A DNA stretch of 64,000 nt from Trissonchulus latispiculum (GCA_030248195.1 JASAND010015538.1:1-64000), one strand, 5' to 3'; shown: positions 43,921 to 56,371, numbered from the stretch's first letter. Notes: a model not told the origin generated them from the sequence alone. Made by a program: numbers and translations.

Positions 43921-45342
43921 GGGTATAAAATTTTCGAAATTTTTTAGTTTAGGAAAATTTGTGGACGTTTTTTCCACACCCTGGTGGTAAAAATTCCTGT
44001 TTTCGGGAATATTTAACACTAGGAGAGCAACAGAAGCGCACTAGAGGTAAAATTTTGAATTTTTGGTCAAATTTTGAAAATGTTTTTTTCGACAGCCCCA
44101 AAGTCATTTTCGGGCCGATTTATGCCAAAATCTTGCTCATTCGGCCTGAAATAAATTTTTTGGGCGTTGTTTTCACGCTCAGGAACCTATTTTAGGCAAT
44201 TTAAATGCAAAATTTTGAAAATTTTTTCGAAATTTTGTGAAATTTTTTGACCCCCCCCCAAGCATTTTTGAGGTCAAGATCGGTTAATTTCTTGCTATTT
44301 TGGTCCTAATAAATTTTTGGAGCGTTATTTTCACGCTCAAAACGTGATTTAGGGCGTTTTAAAGCCAAAATTTGAATTTTTAGGCCAAATTTTGACGATT
44401 TTTGACCCCCCCCCAATCGACCCCCAAAATCGGAAAATCGCTTAAAAATAACGATTTTCGCCTGAAATATCGGTGAGCCTAAACGCAAATTGCTATTTTA
44501 GGCTAGATTCTGTCTGTAGTTCGTGTTTTTAGAGTATTTAGGTATTTTTGATCCCCCCTAAAACCCCCATTTTCAATTTTTTTTCGGGATCCTAGTGTCG
44601 TTTTTGGCATTTTCGAACACTTTTTTCTGCTTTTTTGAGTCGAAAACAAAAAATCCGTTTCGTCTCATTGGTTACACTAACCAGAAAATGCTAAAAATCG
44701 CGTCGCCCCCCTACCCCCGCAATTTGATATATACGTAGAAACTTTTTGGCCAATTTTGTTGTTTCTCGTGCTTTTTTGTGTCGATTGGAGGCGAAATTCT
44801 GTTTTGCGTGCGCGTACGCATTAATTTCCGAGCAGACGCACGGCGTTTTGGTCTTGTTTTCGGAAAAAATGCATTTTTAAACGGCTTTTGACGAAATTTT
44901 GTCCCTTTGAAAACTACTAATTTGTGGTCAATTTTCAGCAAACAGAAGGTCGCACCTGCACTAGATATGCTGCTTTCGTGTAGTTATGCCCATTTTGCGA
45001 AAGAAAACCCCTCCCCAGTTGTTTCGTCGAGAATTTTCGTTTTTTTTCTGTGTTTGAGCAAATTTAGCTATTTTTGGTGCGCAACTGTGTTTTTTCTGAA
45101 AAGCAGTATTTTTGTCAGTTTTGCTTTGGTATACGTACAATTTGTTGTTTTGAATCCATAGCGCACAGCGTACCAAACGTACGTACATAACTGAGCAGTT
45201 TCGGGTTTTTTTTCGGCGCGCCCCCCTTACCAAAGTGGCAATTTTCGAACCATTTTTGGTGAATAGCTTGTGTTTTTCTGCACAATATGCCACTGCAATT
45301 TTAAACTACGTAGATCTAGTAATTTTTGGGACAAATCTTCAC

Positions 45343-47055
45343 ATGAGTCAGTTTCGTCGGTGTTTTTTCTGCCACAAAGTTGGTCATTTAGTGGCTACAT
45401 GCCCTTTACGTATAAATAATTTTCGATGCCAAATTCCTTTTAGTGGCCAGTTTAGTAATATTTTCAGAGGCACACAGCCAAGTCATTCCGCGTTTTTGCC
45501 GAGAGCAACCAATTTTTCCTCGAAATTTTCGTTATTGCCCCCATACGTGCATAGCTCAAGACGTGATTTTGCTCCCCCAAGTCTGCTTAGCCTATATGTG
45601 CCCCCACCAATCAAATGTTTTTCTTGTGGTTTTGTCGGCTTTCCTAGCGCGAATTCAAATTTTCTGAGACGTCCAATTCACGGAATTCGCCATAATCACA
45701 ATTTGGTCTCGCCTGCTTACCCCAAATTTCCAACTTTTTCTGGTCGAATGTCAAGTTCTACGTACCAGAGCAAATTCAACGCTATGCCTAGTTGCCCCAT
45801 CGGAAACTACACCAGAAACAGCTATTCGTTTTGTCCTAACCCTCAAACTTCTTTTTCTAGGCAGAAAAATCCACCCAAAAATGGTCATTTTCGCACGTCT
45901 GAGGTATGTCCGGATTTTTCAGGCGAAAACTGTTCTGCGAATCCCCAGAACCAAATGACTACAGCAGTGAGGAGTAGACCTACGAACTGCTACTATAACC
46001 GGTATCCATTCCCTCAGTTCGTTTCGCCAAGATTTTCTGGAGGTCAAAACATTTTTCAGTATGGCAATAGTGCCATTTGGCCCAAATCTCAAAAATTTCC
46101 GGGTCGATTTGCAAATTCTTGCTCTCAGAGTCCAATGAACGGTAGTTTCAGTTCAAGCGCGATGTTCTTGAACAGAGTTTCACATTTTTATCCCTCGAAT
46201 TTTGGTTTTTTCCAACGAAAGTTTGGAAAATCTGCGTTTTTGACCCCCCAAAACAGGTCATACCACCACAAACAAAAAGTGACTTGTTGCGACGGAATTT
46301 TTTCTAGTAGTTAAGATCAACCACATAATTTTTCCAAGCAGGCACATAACCTGGCCAGAAAACACCAGGACCAAGATTTTTCTGGATCAAGGTCTCATGC
46401 TACGACTTCTTCGAATTCGACTCAGTGGTCGCAGTTTGGTCAGTTGGGCAAGGATCATGAAGCAACTAGTTCAGGAAATATTGAGCTCAATTATGAATTG
46501 CCTTCTACAGTGCATGTATTGGAGCACTACGACGCAACTTACGATTTTTTCGAAAGTACCACTGGTTCAATAGTTGGCGATGGAGCCTCAGATTCTGTAC
46601 AATGCTCCGAAACAGTTCAAATACCTGAAGTTAGTGGAAGTTGGAATGATTTGGAAGTGGAAAGCATACGTTTCCCAGATCCTCATTTTGCTGGTAAATA
46701 TTTAACGGCGGAAGTTAACGCTGAAAAGGCAAGTATGGATTTGCCCAGCTCGAATGGCTTGAATACAATGGAATTAAACAAAGCTCTCATGGAAAGTGGC
46801 TCTATAAATAGTACTTCAGCTATCATGGGAACTGTAGTAAACATTGCCCTAAGTAAAGGTTATGGTTTGGATCTGTTATTTAATGAAGACAAGGGCAAGG
46901 ATAGTGCTGAAATATTGGAAAACAGCACTGATGAAAAGCTGAAGCTACATATGTATACGTATACAAGAAATGGATTTGGTTTGGAAAAGAATGATTTGGT
47001 TATAGTTTCGCAGCCACGAGCTTTGTCATCGCCATTCTCAGCAATTGGATCTTAA
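45343..47055 (+). CDS. Gag-like zinc-knuckle protein of young LTR element (one internal stop)
   Basis: From ATG at 45,343 the frame encodes FRRCFFCHKVGHLVATCPL, a CX2CX4HX4C zinc knuckle near the N-terminus (residues 8-21), unusual because Gag knuckles are normally C-terminal. A long Ser/Phe/Asn/Arg-rich disordered region follows. A TAA at 46,312 interrupts. The same frame continues through 46,444 with an acidic region and the conserved patch LNKALMESGSINSTSAIMG then TVVNIALSKGYGLDLLF. The - strand relative reads through the stop position, so the stop is either a lesion or a readthrough point. No protease or polymerase follows. Function: RNA binding/particle formation by analogy. Confidence 0.6.
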
Positions 47056-49541
47056 TACTGGATGTACGTATGGAATACGTACAAAAGCCATGGAGGGCTT
47101 CGATTAGGACTCTGGTCACTGGGCTCATAAATCATCATTACGCGCAACTTGTATGGCCATCTTCAAGTTAGTGCGTAGCTGCCACGCAAAGGCGCATGTC
47201 GTAGGTCTCTACGTCGTGTTTCTGTCGTGATGGTAGCATGGTTACATTCTTTTTCTTTTTTTTCTATTTTTCACTTTTAATATTCTACTTTTCGCAGTAA
47301 TTTTTTTGTCTTGTATTTTTGTCTATTTTTAATCGGAATTTTGTTGAAAACTAACGTGCAGTATTTTTCTAACCTGTATTTTTATCTGTCGTATTTACCG
47401 GAATTCTAGGAATTATTAGTTTATTTGAAAAGCAAGCAAAGTTTGTTAGTTAACCAGTACATATATGATGGTTAACCAGAAAGAAAGAAGGAATAATAAG
47501 AGGCAATACCAATAATACGTTCATACCTTAAACGCCTCAGATACGTTTAAATGAAGAATTTAACTATTATTGAAGTTTGGCTTGCTATATATCTTCTATT
47601 TTGTGGTATTTAATCTTTACGGTATTATTTTTGAAGTTCGTAGTTTTTTATTCGTGTACAGATATACTTTTGCGTTCTAACTTTGGCATTTTGTTTTGTA
47701 TTTTTCACTTAATCTTTGCCGTATTTTAATCTAAAAACTTCTTAAAAATCCAAAAATATTGAGTTAGTTCTTTATGTAGTTTATTTGCTGTACACTTGTT
47801 TTTGTATTCTTTTGTAATTATGCCTCGGCAAGCCACACTTCATAGCGAAATAGGTTCATGCTTTGTTATATTGACATAGTGAATTAGAGTTCGTTTGTAT
47901 TTTTACTCAAACATACTTAGAAAAGCTCTTAGTTTTTCTCTTTTGGAGTGTATTTCTAGTTTCTCTGTTCAAACGTAATCTCTATAAAACGTCGACTTTC
48001 TTTTCTATTTTGCGTCTATCCTTTCTAAAATTCTTGACAAAACTCTCAACTTTCCGAGTTCTTTATAAATGTTTGTCTAACCCCCTTTGTGTTTCAGCTT
48101 TACGGCTCTTTCAATGGTGTTTTTCAACGGTGCTACGAACGGTGCGAGTTGCCGGTGCTACTAATCTTCCGACCAGGCTCGAAGGCGGGTGCCCCAAACT
48201 AGCCATCCCACTGCCAGCCTTATATTTGAACTTTTTCGTAGTCATATTTGTTTGTCATTCATTGTTATAGTAATTTTATAGTCTTTTGTCTTCTGAAATT
48301 TTTCTATTCACTTTAAAACTTAGCCTTGAAAGCTTGCCTTAATTTTTGTCATGTTGTATTGTTTACGTTTGTTTGTCTACTTCGATTCTATTGTTTGTTT
48401 ATGTTTACCTAGGTTTTGAAATTGTCTTGTGGAATTCGTAGGTACTCATTTCTTTTGCACGGGGTGAAACGATAACAAAAACATTGAAAACTGAGAATTT
48501 GATAACGTGTTGTTAGCTTATATTTGTTAGGACTTATTAGGATATATATGTATTATCGCTGTTTGTTAAATTTTACTTGAAATTCTCTTTGAAATTTATT
48601 GGGATTCTTTGTATTTTCTTTAAACTGCTATTTGCTATTGCACAATTCCGAGAGATGAGGGCTTTAGGCCAAGGGCCAAGAGTTGAGCTAAGACGGGTTG
48701 TGCTGTAAACGGCAGTTTCTGTCTGGACTTTTTAATAATTACCTTGTGAACCTGTAATCCTACTGTTATTTCTTTTTGTTTGCTAGAATAGGTATACATA
48801 GTTTGTTTTGTTCTTATATTTAGCCGTATTTACTCAACTTTGAACTTGCTGTATAGAATAACTTGTACCTATTTGTTATGTTCTGTACTTGTTTAGCTTG
48901 GAATTTGAAATTTTGTTGTTCACTATAAATGTCTTTTGAATCTTGCTGTACGGATACTATGCTCTATATTATCTTTTGAAATCTTGTTGTACAGTATAAA
49001 CTGTCATATTTACTCCAGGTATAGAAATTTATTAACTGTACTGTTAAATCCGGATTATAATTGTTGGAGTGATCGTTTTGTGTGTTGGGATGAGTTGCGT
49101 GCATGGGGTTTTCTAACCATAGAGGCTTTAGGGTACACTTATTCATATGGGGTCTCGATTCTTTACTTTCGATTTCTACTTACTCTCTTTTCATTATCTA
49201 AATTTGAACCGCAGTATCGTTTAAAATGTTATTAAGTTACGTGCAAGTAAGCAGTTACTCCCCAGTTTCAATTAGCCTGCTTTTGACTACCACTTCGCTA
49301 CCAAACTTTTCTATTTTCTTTAAATTTTGTACTTTCTTTTGTAAGTCGCTTGGCTTACTTCTGAAGTTACTTTTCTTTCATGGGCAGTAAAAGCGCCAGG
49401 ACTTCTTAACGGTTGCTTCCTGGTCGCCCATGTAGTTTTCTTTTTCTTGAAATTTTCCATCTATTTTTAATTCTCGAATTATGGTAGCAACTCTCGTTAT
49501 CTCAGAATTTTTAGCAGGCGCTAAAAAAACTTTCGCAGGGG
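47056..49541. other. Non-coding 3' half of young LTR element
   Basis: T-rich, with no frame of more than about 100 codons that resembles a protein. The AAACGCCTCAGATACGTTTAA block (47,532-47,553) is shared with the older element (about 50,468-50,484 reversed), showing this region belongs to the element. Confidence 0.6.
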
Positions 49542-49921
49542 GATGATGTGAAAAACTAGCAATTACGGTCTGCGATTCTACAACAACCATTGAAACTAAC
49601 GCTTACTTCTGTGTAGTGACTTCGGTCTGGAGCTATGAGTCATATTTCTAATTAGAGTAATTAATCAGTCTGTCGTTATTATATCTGTCGAGCGGCTGCG
49701 TGCCATTTACTGTGTGACCTTTTATGCCCATTTTTGGATATCAATAAATTGTAAGTTTATTAATTAAACACATTTGTCCGCCACCACTGTCTAATGATTG
49801 AATAGGGTAGGATTTAGGTTAGGGGTCTAATTTCTGGAAGTTGCACCCTTTAGGAGAACCTGCTTTGATTCGCCATTCAATTCCCGGTTTAGTTCCGGGC
49901 AGTAAACACGGGGATTGATAT
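49542..49921 (+). repeat. 3' LTR of young LTR retroelement
   Basis: Partner of the LTR at 43,121. Preceded by GCAGGGGGA, a plausible polypurine primer. Confidence 0.9.
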
Positions 49922-52900
49922 AAGGATTAAAGACAAGAAACTACAACTAGATACTAAACAACTAAATAGCAAAAATACAAATCAAATAACTAACTATCTG
50001 TACATCAAAAACCCACAAATACAAAAGCAAAAATTAACTATAGATTTCCAAAATTCCAAACTAGCTAAGTTCCAAATAACACCAAATTAACTTCTGCTTA
50101 GCTTGCCCTTAATTAGAAATTCAACAAAACATATAAGCTGTCTTAACTAACCCTAAACTACTAAGTGCTGGAATCACATATTTTATGGTCTTTCGTTTAT
50201 CATTAATAGACCTCTTTTGCCTCTTTTCGATGCCTTTTATGTTTTGCACTTTACAGCTTTTAGGATATGGGCTTAGCTGTCACACATAATATTGAGATTC
50301 ACAAAACAACAAACAAAAAGACAAAAATGAAGTAGATTATGCATAAAATGTCTTAAGATTAATGCAAGAAAAATACCAGTTAACGAACAAAAGAAGAATA
50401 CTGATTAAACACTGCAAAATATATATGAGCAAGCTAAACGTCTAAGCAAAGATTCTTCAAATTAAACGTAATATATGAGGCGTTTTAAATATTGAACGTA
50501 GTATATAAGCCTCTATAAGCATAATGCTTCAACAACAACAACAACAACAAAACAACTACTTATTTTCAAAAATAATTGCTTGCCTATCCAAAAAGTACAA
50601 GAATTCCGTAATAAATTCCAATAAAGTAAACAACGAAACATAGCTTTAGTAAAAATAATAACACGTTAGCTTTCAAAGAAAAATTACTGAAAATACCAAA
50701 AGTAGTAATAACGTAGCAAAAAGTAGTAGTAACTTGCAAAAAGAAAAACTGGAAAAACAAAAAGTATAGCGTAACCTTGACTACCATACACGACAGACAC
50801 TAATTGTAGTGACCTACAGTCAGCACATACTGAAGGTGGTCGCGCACCAGCCAGAAGTTAAACATACAGGTTGTGCGTTTGTATGCTATGAAAAACCCAG
50901 TGGCCAATTTACTCTGTTAATACGTGTTTCCAGTATATACGTATATCTAAAATTACAATCAAATTGCCGAAAATAATTATGACAAAGCTTGTTGGCTGAA
51001 AAAAAGCAAATCAGACTTATCTATATCAAAGCTATCGTCCATGTACGTATACGTAAGCTCCTTCTTCAGCACTATATTCTGCCCATTTCTTCACCAAACA
51101 ATAAATTCAAATTGCATCCATTATTACGGGCTGTAGACACAATAGTTCCCATAAAAGCTGAAGCAGTGTTGACGAAGCCACTATTCATTTGAGCTTTGTT
51201 AGATTCCATACCATTCGAACAATCCTTTGGCTTTTCGGCAAAATCTTCATTTGATGGCAATACGTAGACTTCTACCGTCTTCCTGGGAAATCCGGATCAG
51301 GAATACGTATCCATTTAGTCTTCAAATCTTCTCCTTTGGAGCTTTCATTTGAACAGTCATTTCCAACTGTTAATTCATCGTGACATAAGAATGGATTCAA
51401 ACGTCTGTCATAATGTGAGGGTCCATCATTCTGTGCAAAATAATCTGCAGTAGGCTCATAGTGGTCCAAATCATTCGCGGCAGTAGGTATAGTATCATTG
51501 AGATAGACACACCATGAAGAAACCACTTCAAAACTCTCATTCAGCTGACTGGGCTCCTGTGTACAGTGAGCCGAAATTGACGAAGTCGAAGTACTAGACT
51601 TTGAAAAAGAAAAATCACGGTCATGACATTTTCTAGCCAGGTTATATTCCTGCATTGAACTGCAGTAGGGCTTAGCAAAATTAGCCGCAGAAAATCCGGT
51701 AAAACAAGTCACTTTTTGTTTGTGGTAGCGTGACCTGTTTTGGGGGGTCAAAAACGCATATTTTCCAAAATTTCGATGGAAAAACCCGAAATTCGAGGGA
51801 CAAAAACGTGAAATTCTGTTCGAGCGCATCGCACTTGACCTAAAACCACCGTTCGTTTCACTCTGAGAGCAAATCGTTGCAAATCGACCCAAAAATTTTT
51901 GAGATTTCGGCACACAAAGACTATTTCCACATGGAAAAAAGTTTCTGCCAATAGAAAATCTTGACGACGAAAATCGAGGGAGTGAATATCGGTGATAGTA
52001 GCAGTTCATAGGGCTACTCCTCACTGTAGTATTCGTTTGACTCTGGCTAGGCGTTATAAATTTTTCGCCTGAGAAATCTGGACATATCTCAAAGTGTTGA
52101 AATTGGCCATTTTTGAACAGATTTTTCGGCCTAGAAAAATAAGTTTGAAGGTGGGGACAAAAAGAAACGTTGTTTCTGGTGTAGTTTGCACTGGGACAAC
52201 TACGTATAACATTGGATTCGCGCCAGCATGCAAAACTTGAATTTCGACCAGAAAAAAGTTGAAAATCTAGGGCATTGAGACCAAGTCAAATTATCCCTTG
52301 TTGGGATTGTGTTCGATTGACGTCTCAAATAGCGTGAATAATTGCTAGGAAAACTGAAAAAAAACACAAGAATAACATCGGGAAGGTGGGGGGTATGCGT
52401 AGACTTAGCAAACTTGGGGGAGAAAAACCACTTCTTGAGCTATGTATGCAGTTTGAGCCCGAAAAGGAATCTGGCATCCAAAATTATTCATACGTAATGG
52501 GCAATTTGCCACTAAATGTCCAACTTTGTGGCATAAAAACCACGTACGAAACTGATTTCTAGAAAAATTTCTACTCCAAAAATATTGAGTGTCAGGCATT
52601 TTGCAACTGGAATAGGCCATTAAACAGAAAAACAAAGGCCGTTTTCAAAAATATTCCCGAAAATCGCAACTTTGGGAATGGGGGGCGCTGACAAAAAACC
52701 CGCAAAGCATTCCGATATATGCGCATGTTAGCCTATCAAAAGTGCCTCAGAAATTGGATGTTTGGCTTGAAAAGTCGCCACGAATAAGGACGAAAGCTAA
52801 AAAGCATCATTAATTGCCCCCAAAAAAACATCAAAAACTTCGGAAGATTATTAAAAAAAGTGAAAACAGAGGCGGGGGGCAGAAAAAAATCCAACTTTTA

Positions 52901-54110
52901 CGTCAAAATGATATACGTATCGCAAAAATTACTGCATATAGGATCTACAAATCGACATAAGGACACTAGGACGTAGAAAATTTCAGAAAATCAAAATTTC
53001 GTAGAAAAAATTAGGGTGGGGGAGTAGAAAAACGTCAACATAACTCCAAAGTTATATACGTATGTCAAAAAGTTGGCAAAAATAACTTCTAGATCGCCCT
53101 AATATTGCAACAAAACTGTGAATTATGACACAAAAACGTAATTCTAATTCTACACAGAGCTAGAAAAATACCAGAAAAACACAAAATTCGAAAATTTCGT
53201 GAAAAATGGGGGAGGTGATTTTTCAAAAATTTGAAAAATTCGCGTAAAATCACCTAAAATACTCAAAAATATGTCTAGAATCGCTTTTTGCGTCTAGAAT
53301 AACCCCTAGTTAAGCTCAAATTGCACCAAAAATGCTCAAAAATTAAATTTTGGAAGATTTTGGGGGGAGTCAAAATTTGCAAAATTGTTAAAAATTCTGC
53401 CTTTAAAATTGCCTAAAAATATTTTACACGCTTGAGGGAAGACCCAACGAGTAATTTAAGGCCAGATTTGACCAAATTTGAGCAAAAATTGACCTTGGGG
53501 GGTCAATTGGGGGGGGGGGTCAAAATTTGACCAAAAATTCAAAAATTTGACAAAAATACCCTCAGTACAGCTTCTGTGAAGTCTTCACAGCTGAGTATTC
53601 CCTTGTTCAGGAATATTCACCCCAAAGGGTGAAGATAAACCACACAGAAAAATATTTTGAAAATTTTTTAAAAAATTTAATCCCGTCTTGGGGGGTTGGG
53701 GGGAGGGGGGATAATTCTCAAAACTACCTAAAATTTACTGGAAAATTGGTTATTGGGCTGCCCCAATAACTCCAGTCAGTTCAGATTCCTTTCCTCGATC
53801 CAAAATAACCTAAGGGAGGTGGGGGAGTTGGGGGGGATTCCCCCGACCATGCTTCGTCAGCTCCAAAATTCATACTTATTTCAAAGTTGCACCCCAGACA
53901 ATAGGAGAATTTGAAAGTCTTCAAAACTAATTAAAAAGTATCACAAAAGAAACTCCTAATTAAGACGAATCGTTTGGTATAAAAATTATTCCATAAAACT
54001 CAAAATTGAGTTAGAAAATTATAAATGAAAATTCAAAAATTTATAAAATTTTCACATGACAGACCGGACAATGTCACGTGCCACGGTCGCCAAATATTAA
54101 CTACCGGCTA
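49922..54110 (-). mobile_element. Older LTR retroelement, main part, same family, opposite strand
   Basis: On the - strand, from about 54,096 leftward: a primer-site-like TGGCGACCGTGGCACGTGAC, a C-rich leader, the zinc-knuckle protein and a T-rich 3' region, collinear with the young element but much more diverged. The right LTR cannot be delimited and may have been lost into the Polinton copy B junction. Confidence 0.65.
51070..52640 (-). pseudogene. Gag-like zinc-knuckle protein, older copy, frameshifted
   Basis: On the - strand: FRTWFLCHKVGHLVANCPLR (knuckle) near 52,540, then in shifted frames VRSSPMNCYYHRYSLPRF-type Ser/Arg/Phe-rich sequence, SQLNESFEVVSSW, and finally SGFVNTASAFMGTIVSTAR with LNLLF. 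It corresponds region by region to the young copy, with several frameshifts. The knuckle and the SG..NT.SA.MGT.V..A patch are the best conserved parts. Confidence 0.7.
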
Positions 54111-54166
54111 ACTGTCCGGTATCAACCGGTAATTAAAAGATGAATCTGATCGCAGGCTAAACTAGG

Positions 54167-54293
54167 GTGCAACCCATAAGTAAAGTTGAAGCCCTAACTA
54201 ATATTCCTACCCTAATAGAAAATAGAATAAGGCATCATTCTTTAATAACAAGACTTACTGAATTTATTAATCAAGCTGGAACACCAATAAAGG

Positions 54294-54326
<33 letters not shown>

Positions 54327-54388
54327 GCGAAGAGACACAATGCCCGCAGGCGACTACTCACGACAACAGATACACTTCAACTGACTAA
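54167..54388 (+). CDS. Open frame with poly-Asn, spanning the duplication junction
   Basis: No ATG in frame until late; reads KVEALTNIPTLIENRIRHHS, LITRLTEFINQAGTPIKD, then ten Asn from an (AAT)n tract (54,295-54,325), then enters Polinton copy B. The first 45 residues look protein-like but match nothing I know. It marks the right edge of the LTR-element insert. Confidence 0.3.
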
Positions 54389-54504
54389 TTGATTAATTTG
54401 GCTAATTAACGAAAGGGTCAAAACCGAGGTTTCTACACGGTAGTGATAAAGAAATCATTCAAAAGATTAGTGAAACACACTTCGCGTAGCGAGTATTTAA
54501 CAAT

Positions 54505-55331
54505 ATAGAATTCATATCCCTAAAGACAGCTACATGCTGGACCTGAATATAAACTATTTATATACTAAGATAAAAACTTGTAACAAAGGATGGTGCTGAC
54601 TTGACAGAACCGACACTTACAGGAGGGGCAGTCGACACAACTAAAGTTAACGTTGCACCCATAAATTTAATTGGATCTACACTGTTTGCGTGTTATAGTG
54701 AAACTTAGTAATAACGAAATTGAGAACAGTATTCCACTTTATGCATTCAAGGCTTTGGAAACGCTGTTAAACTTTGGTAGCGAAGCTAAAACAACACATC
54801 AGCAAATGGGAATGCTTTATAAGGATAGCGACTTTGACAGTTTGACAGCAACTTCCACCCTGTGGAGGGGAAAGCCTTTCTTAGAGAATGCTGGTGTAGA
54901 ATTCACTGCATTGCGATCTCTTCAAACAGAATAAATATATGCTAAGTGATACTGAGATGTCGATTGAGTTGCACAGGATTTCTGACAATTTTGTGCTCAT
55001 TAGTAATGGAACAGAGTACAAAGTCAAAGTAGAAGACCAAAGGTGGTATGCATGGAAAGTAAAACCTCAGGAATCACTTAGTTTGGCAATTGAGAAAGCT
55101 TTAAAGGGGCATAACACAGCTAAATATCCCATTCGACGTGGTTATCAGACATTTAGCTACCAAATTTCAATCATTGAAAATTCCATCTTTATAGGGAAAC
55201 TGCCCAGACGTGTAGTTGTCGTAATGGTGGATTCAGAATCCTTTAATGGCTCCTTTAAGGAAACTATTCAAAGGGATAAATACCTAAGGAAATATTTTAT
55301 GGGCGTGTACCCTTGTGATCAATTACCATAA
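54505..55331 (+). pseudogene. Polinton capsid protein copy B, fused in frame to protease N-terminus
   Basis: Same landmarks as copy A up to VDSESFNGSFK, after which the deletion joins directly to ETIQRDKYLRKYFMGVYPCD. The join keeps the frame, so 54,939-55,331 is a 130-codon chimera of the capsid middle and the protease start. The capsid's C-terminal jelly-roll part is missing. Upstream stops are shared with copy A. Confidence 0.7.
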
Positions 55332-55334
55332 CTT

Positions 55335-55420
55335 TACCTTGGGAACATTGGGTCGCAATGTATTTAGACTGTTATGTAGAATACTTTGATAGTTATGGTT
55401 TAGATCCTATTCAGGAATGT
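55335..55420 (+). pseudogene. Protease remnant, copy B
   Basis: EHWVAMYLDCYVEYFDSYGL remains readable (Tyr where copy A has a stop), including the catalytic His. The Cys half is absent. Confidence 0.6.
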
Positions 55421-55493
55421 AAACGGTTAGGTCCTATTCAGGAATGTAACCGGCATAATTATAAATAGTTATTGTTTACAAGACTTTGAACTA

Positions 55494-56021
55494 ATGTATG
55501 TTGTGAACATTGTATTTACTTTTTGTATAAATGTGTGCGTGGGTGTGCTTTCACATGATGGTTGCACTTTTCTTTTGTTTACAATTGGAAGTTTTGTATG
55601 TTTGGGAGCAAAGAGCATTTGTAAGGGTGAGGCCTGTTCTCAACACCTAGCTCATATGATTCAAAGGAACATTGTTTCAATGTCAACTGTTAACTTGGTA
55701 TTGTCACATCATAACTGCTTTGATGTGAATCTCAATGGCTGTATGAGCATCTTAAGGAAAATTGTATCGTTAGTATGGAGTCTGAACTATACAGTGGTCC
55801 ACTATAGAAACAAAATGATGGAACAATTCGACTCTTTCATAATGGAAAATTCTTTATTACTGGACTATCTAACGAATAATCAATCTATACACTTGCACGC
55901 ATTGTTGTACGTAATTGTCTATTGTTTAAAAAATAATCATACTGGAAATGCTGTTATTGCAAAGTCTTCTTTTTCATTATACATGACTCGAATAAATCTG
56001 CAGGGTTTCCATCCTGTGTAA
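55494..56021 (+). CDS. Partner of the unrecognised frame in copy A, truncated by a stop
   Basis: Collinear with 40,803-41,459 and ended by a TAA within FHPV. Probably not a gene; see the finding on substitution pattern. Confidence 0.15.
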   Translation: MYVVNIVFTFCINVCVGVLSHDGCTFLLFTIGSFVCLGAKSICKGEACSQHLAHMIQRNIVSMSTVNLVLSHHNCFDVNLNGCMSILRKIVSLVWSLNYTVVHYRNKMMEQFDSFIMENSLLLDYLTNNQSIHLHALLYVIVYCLKNNHTGNAVIAKSSFSLYMTRINLQGFHPV

Positions 56022-56239
56022 AATTCTACAGGATCTTTTACACACTCTCTAATAATGCTTCGTATCTTTACAGTCTTATTGAATTTGAATGCATATCCGC
56101 GGGATTTGGGAGAGTGCTTAGTGAACACATGAAATGAAATCTTCATTTTGCATGCTACTTGAGTAGACATAGGAAGGTATTTATTGGTTCGAATTAATAA
56201 AAGAGAGGAGGTTATTTGTTTTGTATAATCTGATTCATA

Positions 56240-56371
56240 ATGTCTGAGGACAGCTTTAGCACGGATTCTTTTGGGTTCTGTTGGGAACAGTTTGATGACT
56301 ATTCAAACATGAGTATTTTGGGTTTTTTTTTGGGTTACAAGGCTAAATTTTTGGGTTACAAGGCTAAATGA
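56240..56371 (+). CDS. Small acidic ORF near right Polinton end (43 aa)
   Basis: ATG frame starting MSEDSFSTDSFGFCWEQFDD and ending in two tandem copies of LGYKAKF-like residues from a 21-bp DNA repeat. It begins like the chromodomain exon in the left arm (M-[ST]-ED-S). Whether it is expressed is unknown. Confidence 0.25.
   Translation: MSEDSFSTDSFGFCWEQFDDYSNMSILGFFLGYKAKFLGYKAK

Larger units (their letters stand above)
43121..49921 (+). mobile_element. Young LTR retroelement, 6.8 kb, Gag-only
   Basis: Two near-identical LTRs, a tRNA-Arg-type primer site, a polypurine stretch (GCAGGGGGA) before the 3' LTR and a Gag-like reading frame. Between 47,056 and 49,541 I find no reverse transcriptase, RNase H, protease or integrase motifs. 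It must be non-autonomous. Inserted into a related older element in the opposite orientation. Confidence 0.8.
54332..56173. repeat. Duplicated Polinton capsid/protease segment, copy B
   Basis: Direct repeat of 39,238-41,499 lacking 411 internal bases. Shares the same premature stop and frame lesions near the start of the capsid gene. Confidence 0.9.

Noticed and set aside
45235..45342. N-terminal extension of the Gag-like protein from a GTG codon
   Set aside because: Not a plausible eukaryotic start; ATG at 45,343 sits just before the zinc knuckle.
39238..56173. Capsid-segment copies as LTRs of the older retroelement
   Set aside because: The 235 bp between the primer-like site and copy B has no counterpart before copy A, which follows integrase sequence directly. 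True LTRs would match from their edges.
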